Below are positions 57,061 through 64,000 of a stretch of DNA of 64,000 nt, in pieces. The position numbers and the translations under genes are program-made. Under the pieces are notes generated by a model, which did not search any database, was not told the origin of the DNA, and saw only the letters and a list, made by a program, of their open reading frames with translations. Source of the stretch: Rickettsia endosymbiont of Oxypoda opaca (GTDB taxonomy: Bacteria > Pseudomonadota > Alphaproteobacteria > Rickettsiales > Rickettsiaceae). The DNA lies in assembly GCA_020881235.1 (NCBI GenBank), contig JAJIYK010000016.1, positions 34,387-98,386 of the forward strand, written 5' to 3'. Every line of letters begins with the position of its first letter. Position 1 is the stretch's first letter.

Positions 57061-57285
57061 TTGTTGGGTGAGCATAATTATCGTAGTATGGTGTCGTACC
57101 GGCGTTGTTGCGTGGCTCGAAAAATGGTTCCAATGTCATACCGTGGCTTGACCACGGTATCCAGAAAAAGCTTTAATAAAAAGACTGGATGCCGTGATCA
57201 AGTCACGGCATGACACCGTACTTGTAATACCATACTATGATAATTATGAGCCACGCAATGCCTGTCAAGCCACGGGATGACATGC
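57061..57285. repeat. family-A palindromic repeat inserted into another family-A copy
   Basis: An outer element begins TTGTTGGGTGAGCATAATTATCGTAGTATGGTGTCGTACC and resumes TGTCAAGCCACGGGATGACATG at 57264. A full inner element, GGCGTTGTTGCGTGGCTCG ... GAGCCACGCAATGCC (about 57101-57263), sits in the middle of its core. This is a direct record of repeat-into-repeat insertion and fills the trpS-plsC gap. Confidence 0.85.
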
Positions 57286-57342
57286 TTTAACCTATTATAC
57301 CGGCAGTATATTTTATTAACAATTTTAATTAATTATTTATTT

Positions 57343-58068
57343 ATGTTTTGGCGTTTAAGGATTTTACTATTTTATGGCTTACTTGCCATATTTACTTTTA
57401 TTTTTTTTCTTATATGTTACATACCCGTAACGTTTTTCAATGTCAACTACCAAATAAGATATAAAATCGGCGTTATTTTTTCCTATGCTTTTATTTGGTT
57501 AGCAAGGTTTTGTTGTGGGCTTAAATATCAAGTTTCCGGTCTTGAGAAGCTGCCTAAAATACCTTCGATAGTTGTCTCTAATCATCAATCATTTTGGGAT
57601 CAGATATTTATGCAACTAATTATTCCGGAGCATTCATGGGTGTTAAAACGTGAATTATTTAATATACCTTTGCTTGGATGGGGGCTTAGAATGGTTAAGC
57701 CTATTGCGGTAGATCGTAACGTTAATATTTCCGTTACTCAAATTTTAAGAGAAGGGCAAGAAAAAATAAAGCAAGGATTATGGTTAATTATTTTTCCCGA
57801 ATCAACTAGAGTATTACCGGAAAAAACAGTAAAATTCAAACCGAGTGCCGTAAAATTAGCTTCGCTTGCAAAAGTACCGATCGTTATGATGGCACATAAT
57901 GCGGGGCTTTTCTGGCCTAAAGGCTTTTGGTTTAAAAAACCCGGGACGATTCAAGTGAAAATTATTGATGTTATAAGCACAGAAGAAGTAGAGCAATCCG
58001 ATGTACGAGAGCTTAATGAAAAAATAGAAAAGATAATTAACAAGGAAAAGCAAAAGTTGCTAAATTAA
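57343..58068 (+). CDS. plsC: 1-acyl-sn-glycerol-3-phosphate acyltransferase
   Basis: A 241-residue PlsC-type acyltransferase making phosphatidic acid. One or two N-terminal membrane segments precede the catalytic NHQSFWD (HX4D), and motif III is FPESTR; a later VPIVMMAHNAG block follows. The frame is open from 57277, but that region is repeat sequence; ATG 57343 (MFWRLRILLFYGLL) is preferred. Confidence 0.9.
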   Translation: MFWRLRILLFYGLLAIFTFIFFLICYIPVTFFNVNYQIRYKIGVIFSYAFIWLARFCCGLKYQVSGLEKLPKIPSIVVSNHQSFWDQIFMQLIIPEHSWVLKRELFNIPLLGWGLRMVKPIAVDRNVNISVTQILREGQEKIKQGLWLIIFPESTRVLPEKTVKFKPSAVKLASLAKVPIVMMAHNAGLFWPKGFWFKKPGTIQVKIIDVISTEEVEQSDVRELNEKIEKIINKEKQKLLN

Positions 58069-58144
58069 TATTATTTTGATAGATTTAATTTTAATTATAG
58101 TTATCATTAAGTTACATAGATAAAAATATTTTTGAGAGGTATTT

Positions 58145-58579
58145 ATGAAAAACGGAACACAATTAAAGCTAGTTGCGGTTATTGATAGTTTGCATATGAT
58201 GCTTTACGATGCTCAAGGAATAAAAATTACCGGTAAGCCTGAAGAAATATCGTTAATGCCCGAAGAACATCACCATCATAGAGAAAAAAGCCAAAGTCAT
58301 TATCAAAATAAATCAAATCCGGGTTCTTTGTTTGAACCGCACACTTCCCTAAAAGATATAGAGCATAAAGAAGCAGCAAGAAGCGTTGCTAAGCATTTAG
58401 ATAAAATAATGCAAATACCGCATAAATATAAAGAATTAATTATTGTTGCCGAGCCGCAAATGCTAGGATGCGTAAGACAAGAGTTAAATAATAATTTAAA
58501 GAAAATGATAACAAAAGAGGTGGCTAAGGACTTAGTTCATCATAAAGCGGAGGCAATTGAGCGTGCGGTGTTTTCTTGA
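58145..58579 (+). CDS. host-attachment protein family member
   Basis: A 144-residue protein resembling the family annotated as required for attachment to host cells (AtsE-like). The start KLVAVIDSLHMMLYDAQG matches the family opening, and the second half (DIEHKEAARSVAKHLDKIM ... LIIVAEPQMLGCVRQEL) matches its core. A His-rich insert, EEHHHHREKSQSHYQ (H42-H45), could bind metal. The biochemical function is unknown. GAGAGG gives a good ribosome-binding site. The end borders a repeat. Confidence 0.78.
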   Translation: MKNGTQLKLVAVIDSLHMMLYDAQGIKITGKPEEISLMPEEHHHHREKSQSHYQNKSNPGSLFEPHTSLKDIEHKEAARSVAKHLDKIMQIPHKYKELIIVAEPQMLGCVRQELNNNLKKMITKEVAKDLVHHKAEAIERAVFS

Positions 58580-58599
58580 ATGAAGCATAGACACTAGCA

Positions 58600-58811
58600 T
58601 CGTCATTGCGAGGAGATTGAAGCGTTGTTGCGTGGATAGAATTTTGCAAAGCGTTCGAGTGTCATACCGTGGCTTGACCACGGTATCCAGAGAAAATCTT
58701 AGTAAAAGACTGGATGCCGTGATCAAGGAACTAGAATGACACCGTGCTTGTAACACCGTAATACGATAATTATGATCCATGCAACAACACTAATGCCGTC
58801 TCGCCATGACG
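58600..58811. repeat. family-A palindromic repeat nested between CGTCATTGCGAGGAG and CTCGCCATGACG
   Basis: The outer pair is a half of families B/E. The inner element has GCGTTGTTGCGTGGATAG and GATCCATGCAACAACAC ends, with the core arms CCGTGGCTTGACCACGG and the CCGTGATCAAGGAACTAGAATGAC variant. It separates the host-attachment gene from the HAD/hydratase fusion gene. Confidence 0.85.
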
Positions 58812-58845
58812 AATTGATATTCACCTAAATTAATGAGATTAGTTT

Positions 58846-61002
58846 ATGCAAAATGATATACAAAAAATATGCGTTATCGGTTCAGGGGTTATGGGGGCGG
58901 GAATCGCCGCTTTAATTGCTAACGCTTCTCATAAAGTCGTGTTATTGGATATTGCAGCGAGTGACCCAGACGATAAAAGTAAAATTGTTAAAAATGCGAT
59001 AGAAAATTTGCATAAACAAAAACCTCCTGCCTTGTCTTTTCCTGATAAAGCAAATCTTATTACTATCGGTAATTTAGAGGATGATCTAAATTTAATTAAA
59101 GATTGTGACTTAGTTATTGAAGTTATTATTGAGAAGCTAGAAATAAAACATCAATTATATGATAAAATTACTCCTTATTTAAAGAAAGATGCAATTATTG
59201 CTTCCAATACTTCCACGTTGCCGTTAAAAAGGCTGAAAGAAAATTTGAGTAGCGAGTTTAAGACTCGATTTGTAATTACGCATTTTTTCAATCCGCCGAG
59301 ATATATGGAGCTACTTGAATTAATTACGGATAATAAAGTAGAACCGGAAGTAATCGCCCAAGTTTCCGAATTTTTAACCGGAATTCTAGGTAAGACTATA
59401 GTAAAATGCAATGACACTCCTGGCTTTATTGCTAACAGAGTCGGGTGTTTTTTACTTGAGCTAGTAGTTCGCAAAGCTATAAAAGAGAATTTAGACCCTG
59501 TAATTATCGATAAAATATTTACTACTCAATTTGGTTTGCCGAGTACCGGAATTTTTGGCTTATATGATTTAATAGGTCATGACGTAATGAAATTAATATC
59601 CGGTTCGTTGCTTGCTAGCTTGCCGGAAAATGATTATTACCACAAAATTTATTTAAATGCTCCTACCCTTGATAAGATGATTGAAAGTAAATTAATCGGT
59701 CGTAAAGGAGGAGGGGGGTTTTATCGCTTCTCTTCAGTAAACGGGAAAAAAATAAAAGAGGTTATAAATTTAGCCGATTTATCTTATAAACCGGTACAGA
59801 AAATAGAAAATGAGTTTAAGGATGTTAATGAGCTTTTAACAAGCGATTCTATTTATGGCAAGTTTTTTGTTGAAGTTTTAACAGAATTTTATATTTATTT
59901 GACAGGTTTAATACCTGAAGTCACTAGCAATATTTATGATATTGATTTAGCTATGAAGCTTGGTTATAGCTGGAAATTTGGACCTTTTGAGCTACTGACA
60001 TTTCATATAAAAGACAGCTGGCAATGGTTAATTCGTCAAGCTAATTTTATGAAATTGCCGTTTCCTAAGTATCTAGCAAATGCCAAATATAAAAATATTG
60101 ATAAAGAAAAATTTAGCTCAAGAAAAGATATAACAAAGTTAAGTGAAATATTAGCAGAAAATGGTTCGGCTAAGTTATTACTCTATCAAGGTCAATTAGT
60201 TTTTATTATCAATACTAAAATGAATTGTCTAAATAAAGAGGTATTTGATTTACTACAAAAATCTGTCGAGGTGGCTGAGGATCAAAAGCAAAATCTTTAT
60301 ATTTGGTCGCCAGACAATAATTTTTCTGCCGGTGCCGATTTAAAATTAATTCTTTCTTATATAGAAAATCAGGATTTTCAAGACTTAGAAGAGTTTTTAA
60401 AGCTAGGGCAGCAAACTATGCAGAAGCTAAAATATTCAACTTCTCATATTGTTAGCTGTGCACTGGGGGTAGCACTCGGAGGCGGGTGTGAGTTGTTGCT
60501 TCATTCAAATTTTATAGTAGCTAACCAGGAATTAAATGCCGGACTTGTTGAAGCTTCGGTAGGTTTAATACCGGGGTGGGGCGGTGTTACGGAAATGTTT
60601 TTAAGAAGCGAAGGCGATAAAGATAAATTAGTTAAGAATATCAAAAATATTTTAACTTCAAATAAATCAAGTTCAGCCGATTATTTCGCCGCTGATTATA
60701 ATATTGCTCATTTACAAATAAATATGAATAAGAATTATATTTTAGATGAAGCGTTGCAATTAAAATTACCTAAAAAAATCATACCGCCTGCCGGTAAAAT
60801 AACCCTACCGAAAATCACTTTAGCCAATGAGTTAGATACCTCCAAATATAATGACGTACAAAATAAAATATTATCAAAGCTGCAGGATTTTATAAATAAC
60901 CACTCAGAGATAAGTGAAGAAGAAATATTATCGTTTGAGCGAGAAATGTTTTTAGAGTTAGCTGAAGAACCGCAGATTGTCGATAAGTTGAGATTGATGT
61001 AA
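58846..61002 (+). CDS. fused 3-hydroxyacyl-CoA dehydrogenase / enoyl-CoA hydratase
   Basis: A 718-residue beta-oxidation-type enzyme. The N-terminal NAD-binding domain has [16 protein letters not shown] (residues 9-24) and dehydrogenase motifs [17 protein letters not shown] and [14 protein letters not shown] second helical domain follows to about residue 430. The C-terminal part is an enoyl-CoA hydratase domain with [22 protein letters not shown] and [12 protein letters not shown], so both catalytic glutamates are present. E. coli FadB has the reverse domain order. It could also act in ketone or membrane-lipid metabolism. Confidence 0.88.
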   Translation: MQNDIQKICVIGSGVMGAGIAALIANASHKVVLLDIAASDPDDKSKIVKNAIENLHKQKPPALSFPDKANLITIGNLEDDLNLIKDCDLVIEVIIEKLEIKHQLYDKITPYLKKDAIIASNTSTLPLKRLKENLSSEFKTRFVITHFFNPPRYMELLELITDNKVEPEVIAQVSEFLTGILGKTIVKCNDTPGFIANRVGCFLLELVVRKAIKENLDPVIIDKIFTTQFGLPSTGIFGLYDLIGHDVMKLISGSLLASLPENDYYHKIYLNAPTLDKMIESKLIGRKGGGGFYRFSSVNGKKIKEVINLADLSYKPVQKIENEFKDVNELLTSDSIYGKFFVEVLTEFYIYLTGLIPEVTSNIYDIDLAMKLGYSWKFGPFELLTFHIKDSWQWLIRQANFMKLPFPKYLANAKYKNIDKEKFSSRKDITKLSEILAENGSAKLLLYQGQLVFIINTKMNCLNKEVFDLLQKSVEVAEDQKQNLYIWSPDNNFSAGADLKLILSYIENQDFQDLEEFLKLGQQTMQKLKYSTSHIVSCALGVALGGGCELLLHSNFIVANQELNAGLVEASVGLIPGWGGVTEMFLRSEGDKDKLVKNIKNILTSNKSSSADYFAADYNIAHLQINMNKNYILDEALQLKLPKKIIPPAGKITLPKITLANELDTSKYNDVQNKILSKLQDFINNHSEISEEEILSFEREMFLELAEEPQIVDKLRLM

Positions 61003-61010
61003 AAGCTACT

Positions 61011-61157
61011 GTCATGCCGTGACTTGATCACGGCATCCAGTCTTTTTATTAAGGTTTTTTCTGGATACCGTGGTCAAGCCACGGTATGACACCATACTTG
61101 TAATAACCATAATACGGTAAAATCGATCCACGCAACAATGCTATCTCGCCATGACGG
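61011..61157. repeat. family-A palindromic repeat, right-hand part
   Basis: Core arms CCGTGACTTGATCACGG and CCGTGGTCAAGCCACGG, the AATAACCATAATACGGTAAAATC spacer, a CACGCAACAATGC end and a trailing CTCGCCATGACGG half. The left end is absent. It follows the HAD/hydratase gene. Confidence 0.88.
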
Positions 61158-61200
61158 CGAAAATATCCCCCTTAGTGAAGTAATTAATTACTGATATATT

Positions 61201-61221
61201 ATACCAAATTTAATTTGGTAT
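61201..61221. promoter_or_regulatory. perfect 21-bp palindrome overlapping the holin gene start
   Basis: ATACCAAATT-T-AATTTGGTAT, perfectly symmetric about one base. The last two bases are the A and T of the ATG at 61220. As RNA it would fold back onto that start codon; as DNA it could be a repressor site. No other copy was noticed in the window. Confidence 0.6.
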
Positions 61222-61690
61222 GTTTATGATTACTTTACTTGCAACAATAATAGGTTTTATTAGCTCTATATTGCCTGAAATTTTAAAAATATTAAAAGAT
61301 CTTAATGATAAAAAACACGAACTACATATTTTAGATCGGCAGATTGAAAATAATAAACTTAATCACTCTAAAACTTTTACGGAACTAACTATCTCTAAAG
61401 AAATGGCAGAACAATACTCGCTTTACTCAACTTACAAATCAGGAATAAGTTGGGTTGATGCCTTAAATAGTTCGGTACGCCCCGTTTTAGCTTACAGCTT
61501 TTTTGCTATGTATGCGGGGGTTAAATATATCCAATATAAAGCTGTAAAAAGCACGGCTATTTTGGTAGAGTATCTGGATGTTTTATGGAGCATAGAAGAT
61601 CAAACAATCTTCGCAGGGATTATTAGTTTTTACTTCGGTCAACGCACTTTTAGTAAGTTTTGGAAGCATAAGAACGCCAGATTACCATGA
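61220..61690 (+). CDS. GTA-type 3TM holin (orphan)
   Basis: A 156-residue protein with the layout of gene-transfer-agent 3TM holins. It has an N-terminal hydrophobic segment (about 3-25), a charged coiled helix (KDLNDKKHELHILDRQIENNK), then SGISWVDALNSSVRPVLAYSFF and a C-terminal hydrophobic stretch around IFAGIISFYFGQRTF. The WVDALN-x-SVRPxL-x-Y string is the most telling. No other phage or GTA gene is nearby. Translation could start at 61220 or at the ATG at 61226, outside the palindrome. Confidence 0.75.
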   Translation: MFMITLLATIIGFISSILPEILKILKDLNDKKHELHILDRQIENNKLNHSKTFTELTISKEMAEQYSLYSTYKSGISWVDALNSSVRPVLAYSFFAMYAGVKYIQYKAVKSTAILVEYLDVLWSIEDQTIFAGIISFYFGQRTFSKFWKHKNARLP

Positions 61691-61698
61691 AAAATTAA

Positions 61699-61822
61699 GT
61701 TGTTGGGTGTCATTCCGGCAACAATGCCGAAATAAATTCAGGATAACTATTATTTTCTAGATTGCCACGTCGGCATAAATGCTTCCTCGCAATGACGATT
61801 CTGGCAACCATACAATAATGCT
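61699..61822. repeat. degenerate mixed palindromic repeat
   Basis: A broken composite: TTGTTGGGTGTCATTCCGGC, ACAATGCCGAAATAAATTCAGGATAACTATTATTTTC (family-C half), AGATTGCCACGTCGGCATAAATGCTTCCTCGCAATGACG (family-B half), then CATACAATAATG. It lies between the convergent holin and hdaA genes. Confidence 0.7.
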
Positions 61823-61850
61823 CCGTTTTCAAGGGAATAATACCCAATAA

Positions 61851-62510
61851 TTAAATATTCTGTAAATTCAACACCTCTTTAATTAAAGGGATAGTTACTT
61901 TACGTTTGGATGTTAGAGCGAAATGATTAATTTGCTCTAATATTTCTATAATTTCTTTATGTTGTTTTGGCAGGTTTACTAATAAAAAATCTACGATGCT
62001 TTCGGGGATTGTTATAGAAGAAGTAGCAAAATGTTTGAAGATTAATATCCTCATTAATTCATCGTCCGGCGGCTCTATTTCAATAGTTAATACGGATTTT
62101 ATTCTTGAAGATAAATCGGGCAATATAAAATTTTTGCTTATATTAGACTGCGTCAGCAATAAATATTTTTGCCGCTCATTAATTAGGTTAAATAAATGCA
62201 ATAGAATTACCTCTTGCCATTTTTCAATATCTTCAATAATGAAACTATTATATTTAGCTAAAATTTCTTCATCAAAAAAAATATCTTTAATGATAAAGCT
62301 GTTAGCTAGGTTTTGCCATATTTTTGCAAGGTAGGTTTTGCCTGAAGCAGGTGCTCCTTTAATTAACAGCGTGAATTTATAAGGATTTACTCCCCAATTT
62401 GTTTGCCGGTTTTTTAACGTATTATGAGCGAGCTTATTAGAGCTAGAAACAATAAACTCATCGGGATGATATTGTGTATTGTTAGGTAAAGGAAATATAA
62501 GTTGCTGCAT
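61851..62510 (-). CDS. hdaA: DnaA-related regulator HdaA
   Basis: A 219-residue AAA+ protein related to DnaA domain III. It begins with the clamp-binding-like QLIFPLP, then Walker A GAPASGKTYLAK, SFIIEDIEKW in the Walker B place and a sensor/arginine-finger region LPDLSSRIKS. Hda with the sliding clamp stimulates ATP hydrolysis by DnaA. Walker B is weak (IIEDIEKW), as is normal for this family. It is paired with the AI-2E permease gene upstream, a frequent alphaproteobacterial arrangement. Confidence 0.85.
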   Translation of the reverse strand: MQQLIFPLPNNTQYHPDEFIVSSSNKLAHNTLKNRQTNWGVNPYKFTLLIKGAPASGKTYLAKIWQNLANSFIIKDIFFDEEILAKYNSFIIEDIEKWQEVILLHLFNLINERQKYLLLTQSNISKNFILPDLSSRIKSVLTIEIEPPDDELMRILIFKHFATSSITIPESIVDFLLVNLPKQHKEIIEILEQINHFALTSKRKVTIPLIKEVLNLQNI

Positions 62511-62518
62511 GGCTCCGA

Positions 62519-62657
62519 TGTCATTCCTGCGGAAGCAGGAATCCAGAAAAAATAACCTTAATACTGGTACAAAAATTACATATTTGATAAAATAAACATA
62601 TAAAAAACAAGTTTTTTATATGTTTTACTGGATTCCCGCCTTTAGCTAGAATGACAT
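62519..62657. repeat. family-D palindromic repeat
   Basis: The arms TGTCATTCCTGCGGAAGCAGGAATCCAG and CTGGATTCCCGCCTTTAGCTAGAATGACA surround an AT-rich centre with an internal inverted repeat (ACATATTTGATAAAATAAACATATAAAAAAC...GTTTTTTATATGT). It separates hdaA from the permease gene. Confidence 0.85.
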
Positions 62658-62675
62658 AATAAGTATCCCTAATCT

Positions 62676-63731
62676 TTATCGCTCTTGACTATAAAATTTA
62701 CTAGCTTTGTAAAAGTCAATTACGTTAAAAAGTAGAATTTTGGTAATGCCGGCGATCGGTATAGCAAAAAATATGCCGACAAAGCCGAATAAACTACCGC
62801 ACGCCAAAATTGAGAATATTATCCAAACCGGATGAAGACCTATTTTATCACCGATAATTTTAGGCGTTAAAATATACGATTCGCCGATATTACCGATAAG
62901 ATAAATTATTATTATATATAACAATTTTATTTTCATACCGAAAGTTAAATAGCCGACAATTAGTGCCAGAGAAAAAGATATTAAAGTGCCGATAAACGGG
63001 ATGATAACAAGAAAACCGCTTAAGATACCAAGTAAAATGGCTAAATCTACCCCGACAATAGATAATGAAATGCTATAAAAAACCGATAATAATAAGCAGA
63101 TATTTAGCTGTCCCCTTATATAAGCCGATAGTAAACTATTAATGGAAAATAATATTTCCGTTATTTTCTTTTTGCTGTGTAACGGTAATAATGATTCCAT
63201 ATTTGCTATAATTTTTGGCCAGTCCCGTAAGAAATAAAATAATATTATAGGTATTAATAACAATAATACAAATATATTGATTGTAACTATCGTATAGCGC
63301 CAGAAATTATTAGCAAGGCTGGTTAATATAGTGAATATATTATTTATAAAATTACTTAGCGAATCTTTAATTTTATCGGCAATATTCGGCTCTATTGAAT
63401 AAATTTTTGCCGAAAGATGCGGCATTATTTCTGCTTGAAAATAATTTTTATATTTAGGTACGTTATTTATAAAAATAGAAATTTGTTGATAAATTATCGG
63501 CAATAATATAATAAGTGCTACAAAAAATACTCCTAAAAAAATCAGGAATATTATAGATGCCGCTAGGTTTCTCGGTAGTTTGAGCCGTGATACAATAAAA
63601 TCAATAGTCGGTTGTAATAAGTAAGCAATTATAAAAGCAATAAAGAAAGGTTTTATAACACCTGAAATTAATGTTGAGGCAGTTATAAAAACCCCTAAAA
63701 GGAGAAACCAAAATATAGCTATTCTATTCAA
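62676..63731 (-). CDS. AI-2E family permease (PerM/TqsA-like)
   Basis: A 351-residue polytopic protein of the AI-2E transporter family with about seven to eight hydrophobic segments. Typical strings are [25 protein letters not shown] near the N-terminus, [42 protein letters not shown], and the end [31 protein letters not shown]. Substrates are unknown; the family includes exporters and ion antiporters. It is upstream of hdaA on the same strand. Confidence 0.88.
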   Translation of the reverse strand: MNRIAIFWFLLLGVFITASTLISGVIKPFFIAFIIAYLLQPTIDFIVSRLKLPRNLAASIIFLIFLGVFFVALIILLPIIYQQISIFINNVPKYKNYFQAEIMPHLSAKIYSIEPNIADKIKDSLSNFINNIFTILTSLANNFWRYTIVTINIFVLLLLIPIILFYFLRDWPKIIANMESLLPLHSKKKITEILFSINSLLSAYIRGQLNICLLLSVFYSISLSIVGVDLAILLGILSGFLVIIPFIGTLISFSLALIVGYLTFGMKIKLLYIIIIYLIGNIGESYILTPKIIGDKIGLHPVWIIFSILACGSLFGFVGIFFAIPIAGITKILLFNVIDFYKASKFYSQER

Positions 63732-63805
63732 AATATTTCCCTTTTTTGATTAGGTTATTCCGGTGTCGTACCGCAGTTAATTCGATGCCATTCCCGTTAA
63801 ACGGA

Positions 63806-64000
63806 GTGTTGTTGCATGGCTTGAAAAATGGTTCTAATGTCATACCGCTTGACCTACTAGTGTACGAACGTTTAAATAAAGAGGTGAAAATTCTGTCATT
63901 CCGTGGCTACGACCACGGAATCCAGTCTATAATGTCATAAAAAGACTCTAAAATAAGCCTAATACTGCTTTATTTTTCTGGATGCCGTGATCAAGTCACG
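63806..64000. repeat. family-A repeat with inserted family-F element, cut by the window end
   Basis: GTGTTGTTGCATGGCTTG end, GTCATACCGCTTGACC core remnant, then the CGTACGAACGTTTAAATAAAGAGG block with CATTCCGTGGCTACGACCACGGAATCCAG and the CATAAAAAGACTCTAAAATAAG centre, ending in the right core arm. It is the sister of 40813-41088, with the same junctions. Confidence 0.85.

Noticed and set aside
57022-57213. Short rightward open frame before plsC
   Set aside because: It encodes the same repeat-derived peptide pattern as the frames at 27892 and 46616 and has no ribosome-binding site.
8988-64000. Possible CRISPR array because of many short repeats
   Set aside because: The repeats are palindromic, widely dispersed, of unequal length and without regular unique spacers; no cas genes are present.

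Overview
This window is a piece of a Rickettsia chromosome. The signs are low G+C, a citrate synthase of the Rickettsia type, a Tlc-family nucleotide translocase, an orphan purC, a prmC-trmB fusion, and very many short palindromic repeats that also sit inside genes. The citrate synthase differs at many positions from the spotted-fever and typhus-group sequences I remember. A bellii-like or other early-branching, arthropod-associated Rickettsia is therefore my guess, not a demonstrated placement.

Layout. 1-15 kb: nucleotide translocase, gltA, then three toxin-antitoxin modules (hicAB, a Phd/VapC pair, mazEF), each with a palindrome upstream, set among housekeeping genes (uracil-DNA glycosylase, rluD, prmC-trmB, a carbonic-anhydrase-like gene, pgsA, yidC, mscS, lgt, a MidA-type methyltransferase, ruvC, trmJ). 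16-21 kb: a leftward run rpmF-fabH-wecB-GT2-GT10 linking lipid and surface-sugar functions. 21-28 kb: bamE; then a three-gene leftward cluster (unknown protein, a divergent S-adenosylhomocysteine-hydrolase-like protein, a SAM methyltransferase); then a single-span membrane protein whose C-terminal tail carries an ITAM-like tyrosine pair and an EPIYA-like site; then tRNA-Thr, rpsP and rpmG. 28-33 kb: hemF, an MFS transporter, holC and glyQ. 33-38.5 kb: a four-gene leftward DNA-modification/defence-like island (frameshifted DNA methyltransferase, ParB-like protein, SNF2-type helicase, DUF3883-like nuclease). 39-64 kb: LtaS-like phosphotransferase, M16 peptidase, recR, hemD, a possible reduced Mic60-position protein, a hemY-like TPR protein, purC, murE-murF, mfd-sdhE, rhodanese-dnaA, trpS, plsC, a host-attachment-family protein, a fused HAD/enoyl-CoA hydratase, an orphan GTA-type holin, hdaA and an AI-2E family permease.

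Most spaces between genes are filled by palindromic repeats of several families, often nested in one another. At least two elements lie in frame inside essential genes (prmC-trmB and murE). Repeat sequence appears to supply the C-terminal residues of two more (the M16 peptidase and mfd), and repeat sequence runs up to the start of several others, which makes the longest open frame a poor guide to the true start.

The best candidates for undescribed biology are the SAHH-like/methyltransferase cluster (22.2-25.6 kb), the ITAM/EPIYA-like membrane protein (26.5-27.6 kb) and the methylase-ParB-SNF2-DUF3883 island (33.1-38.5 kb).
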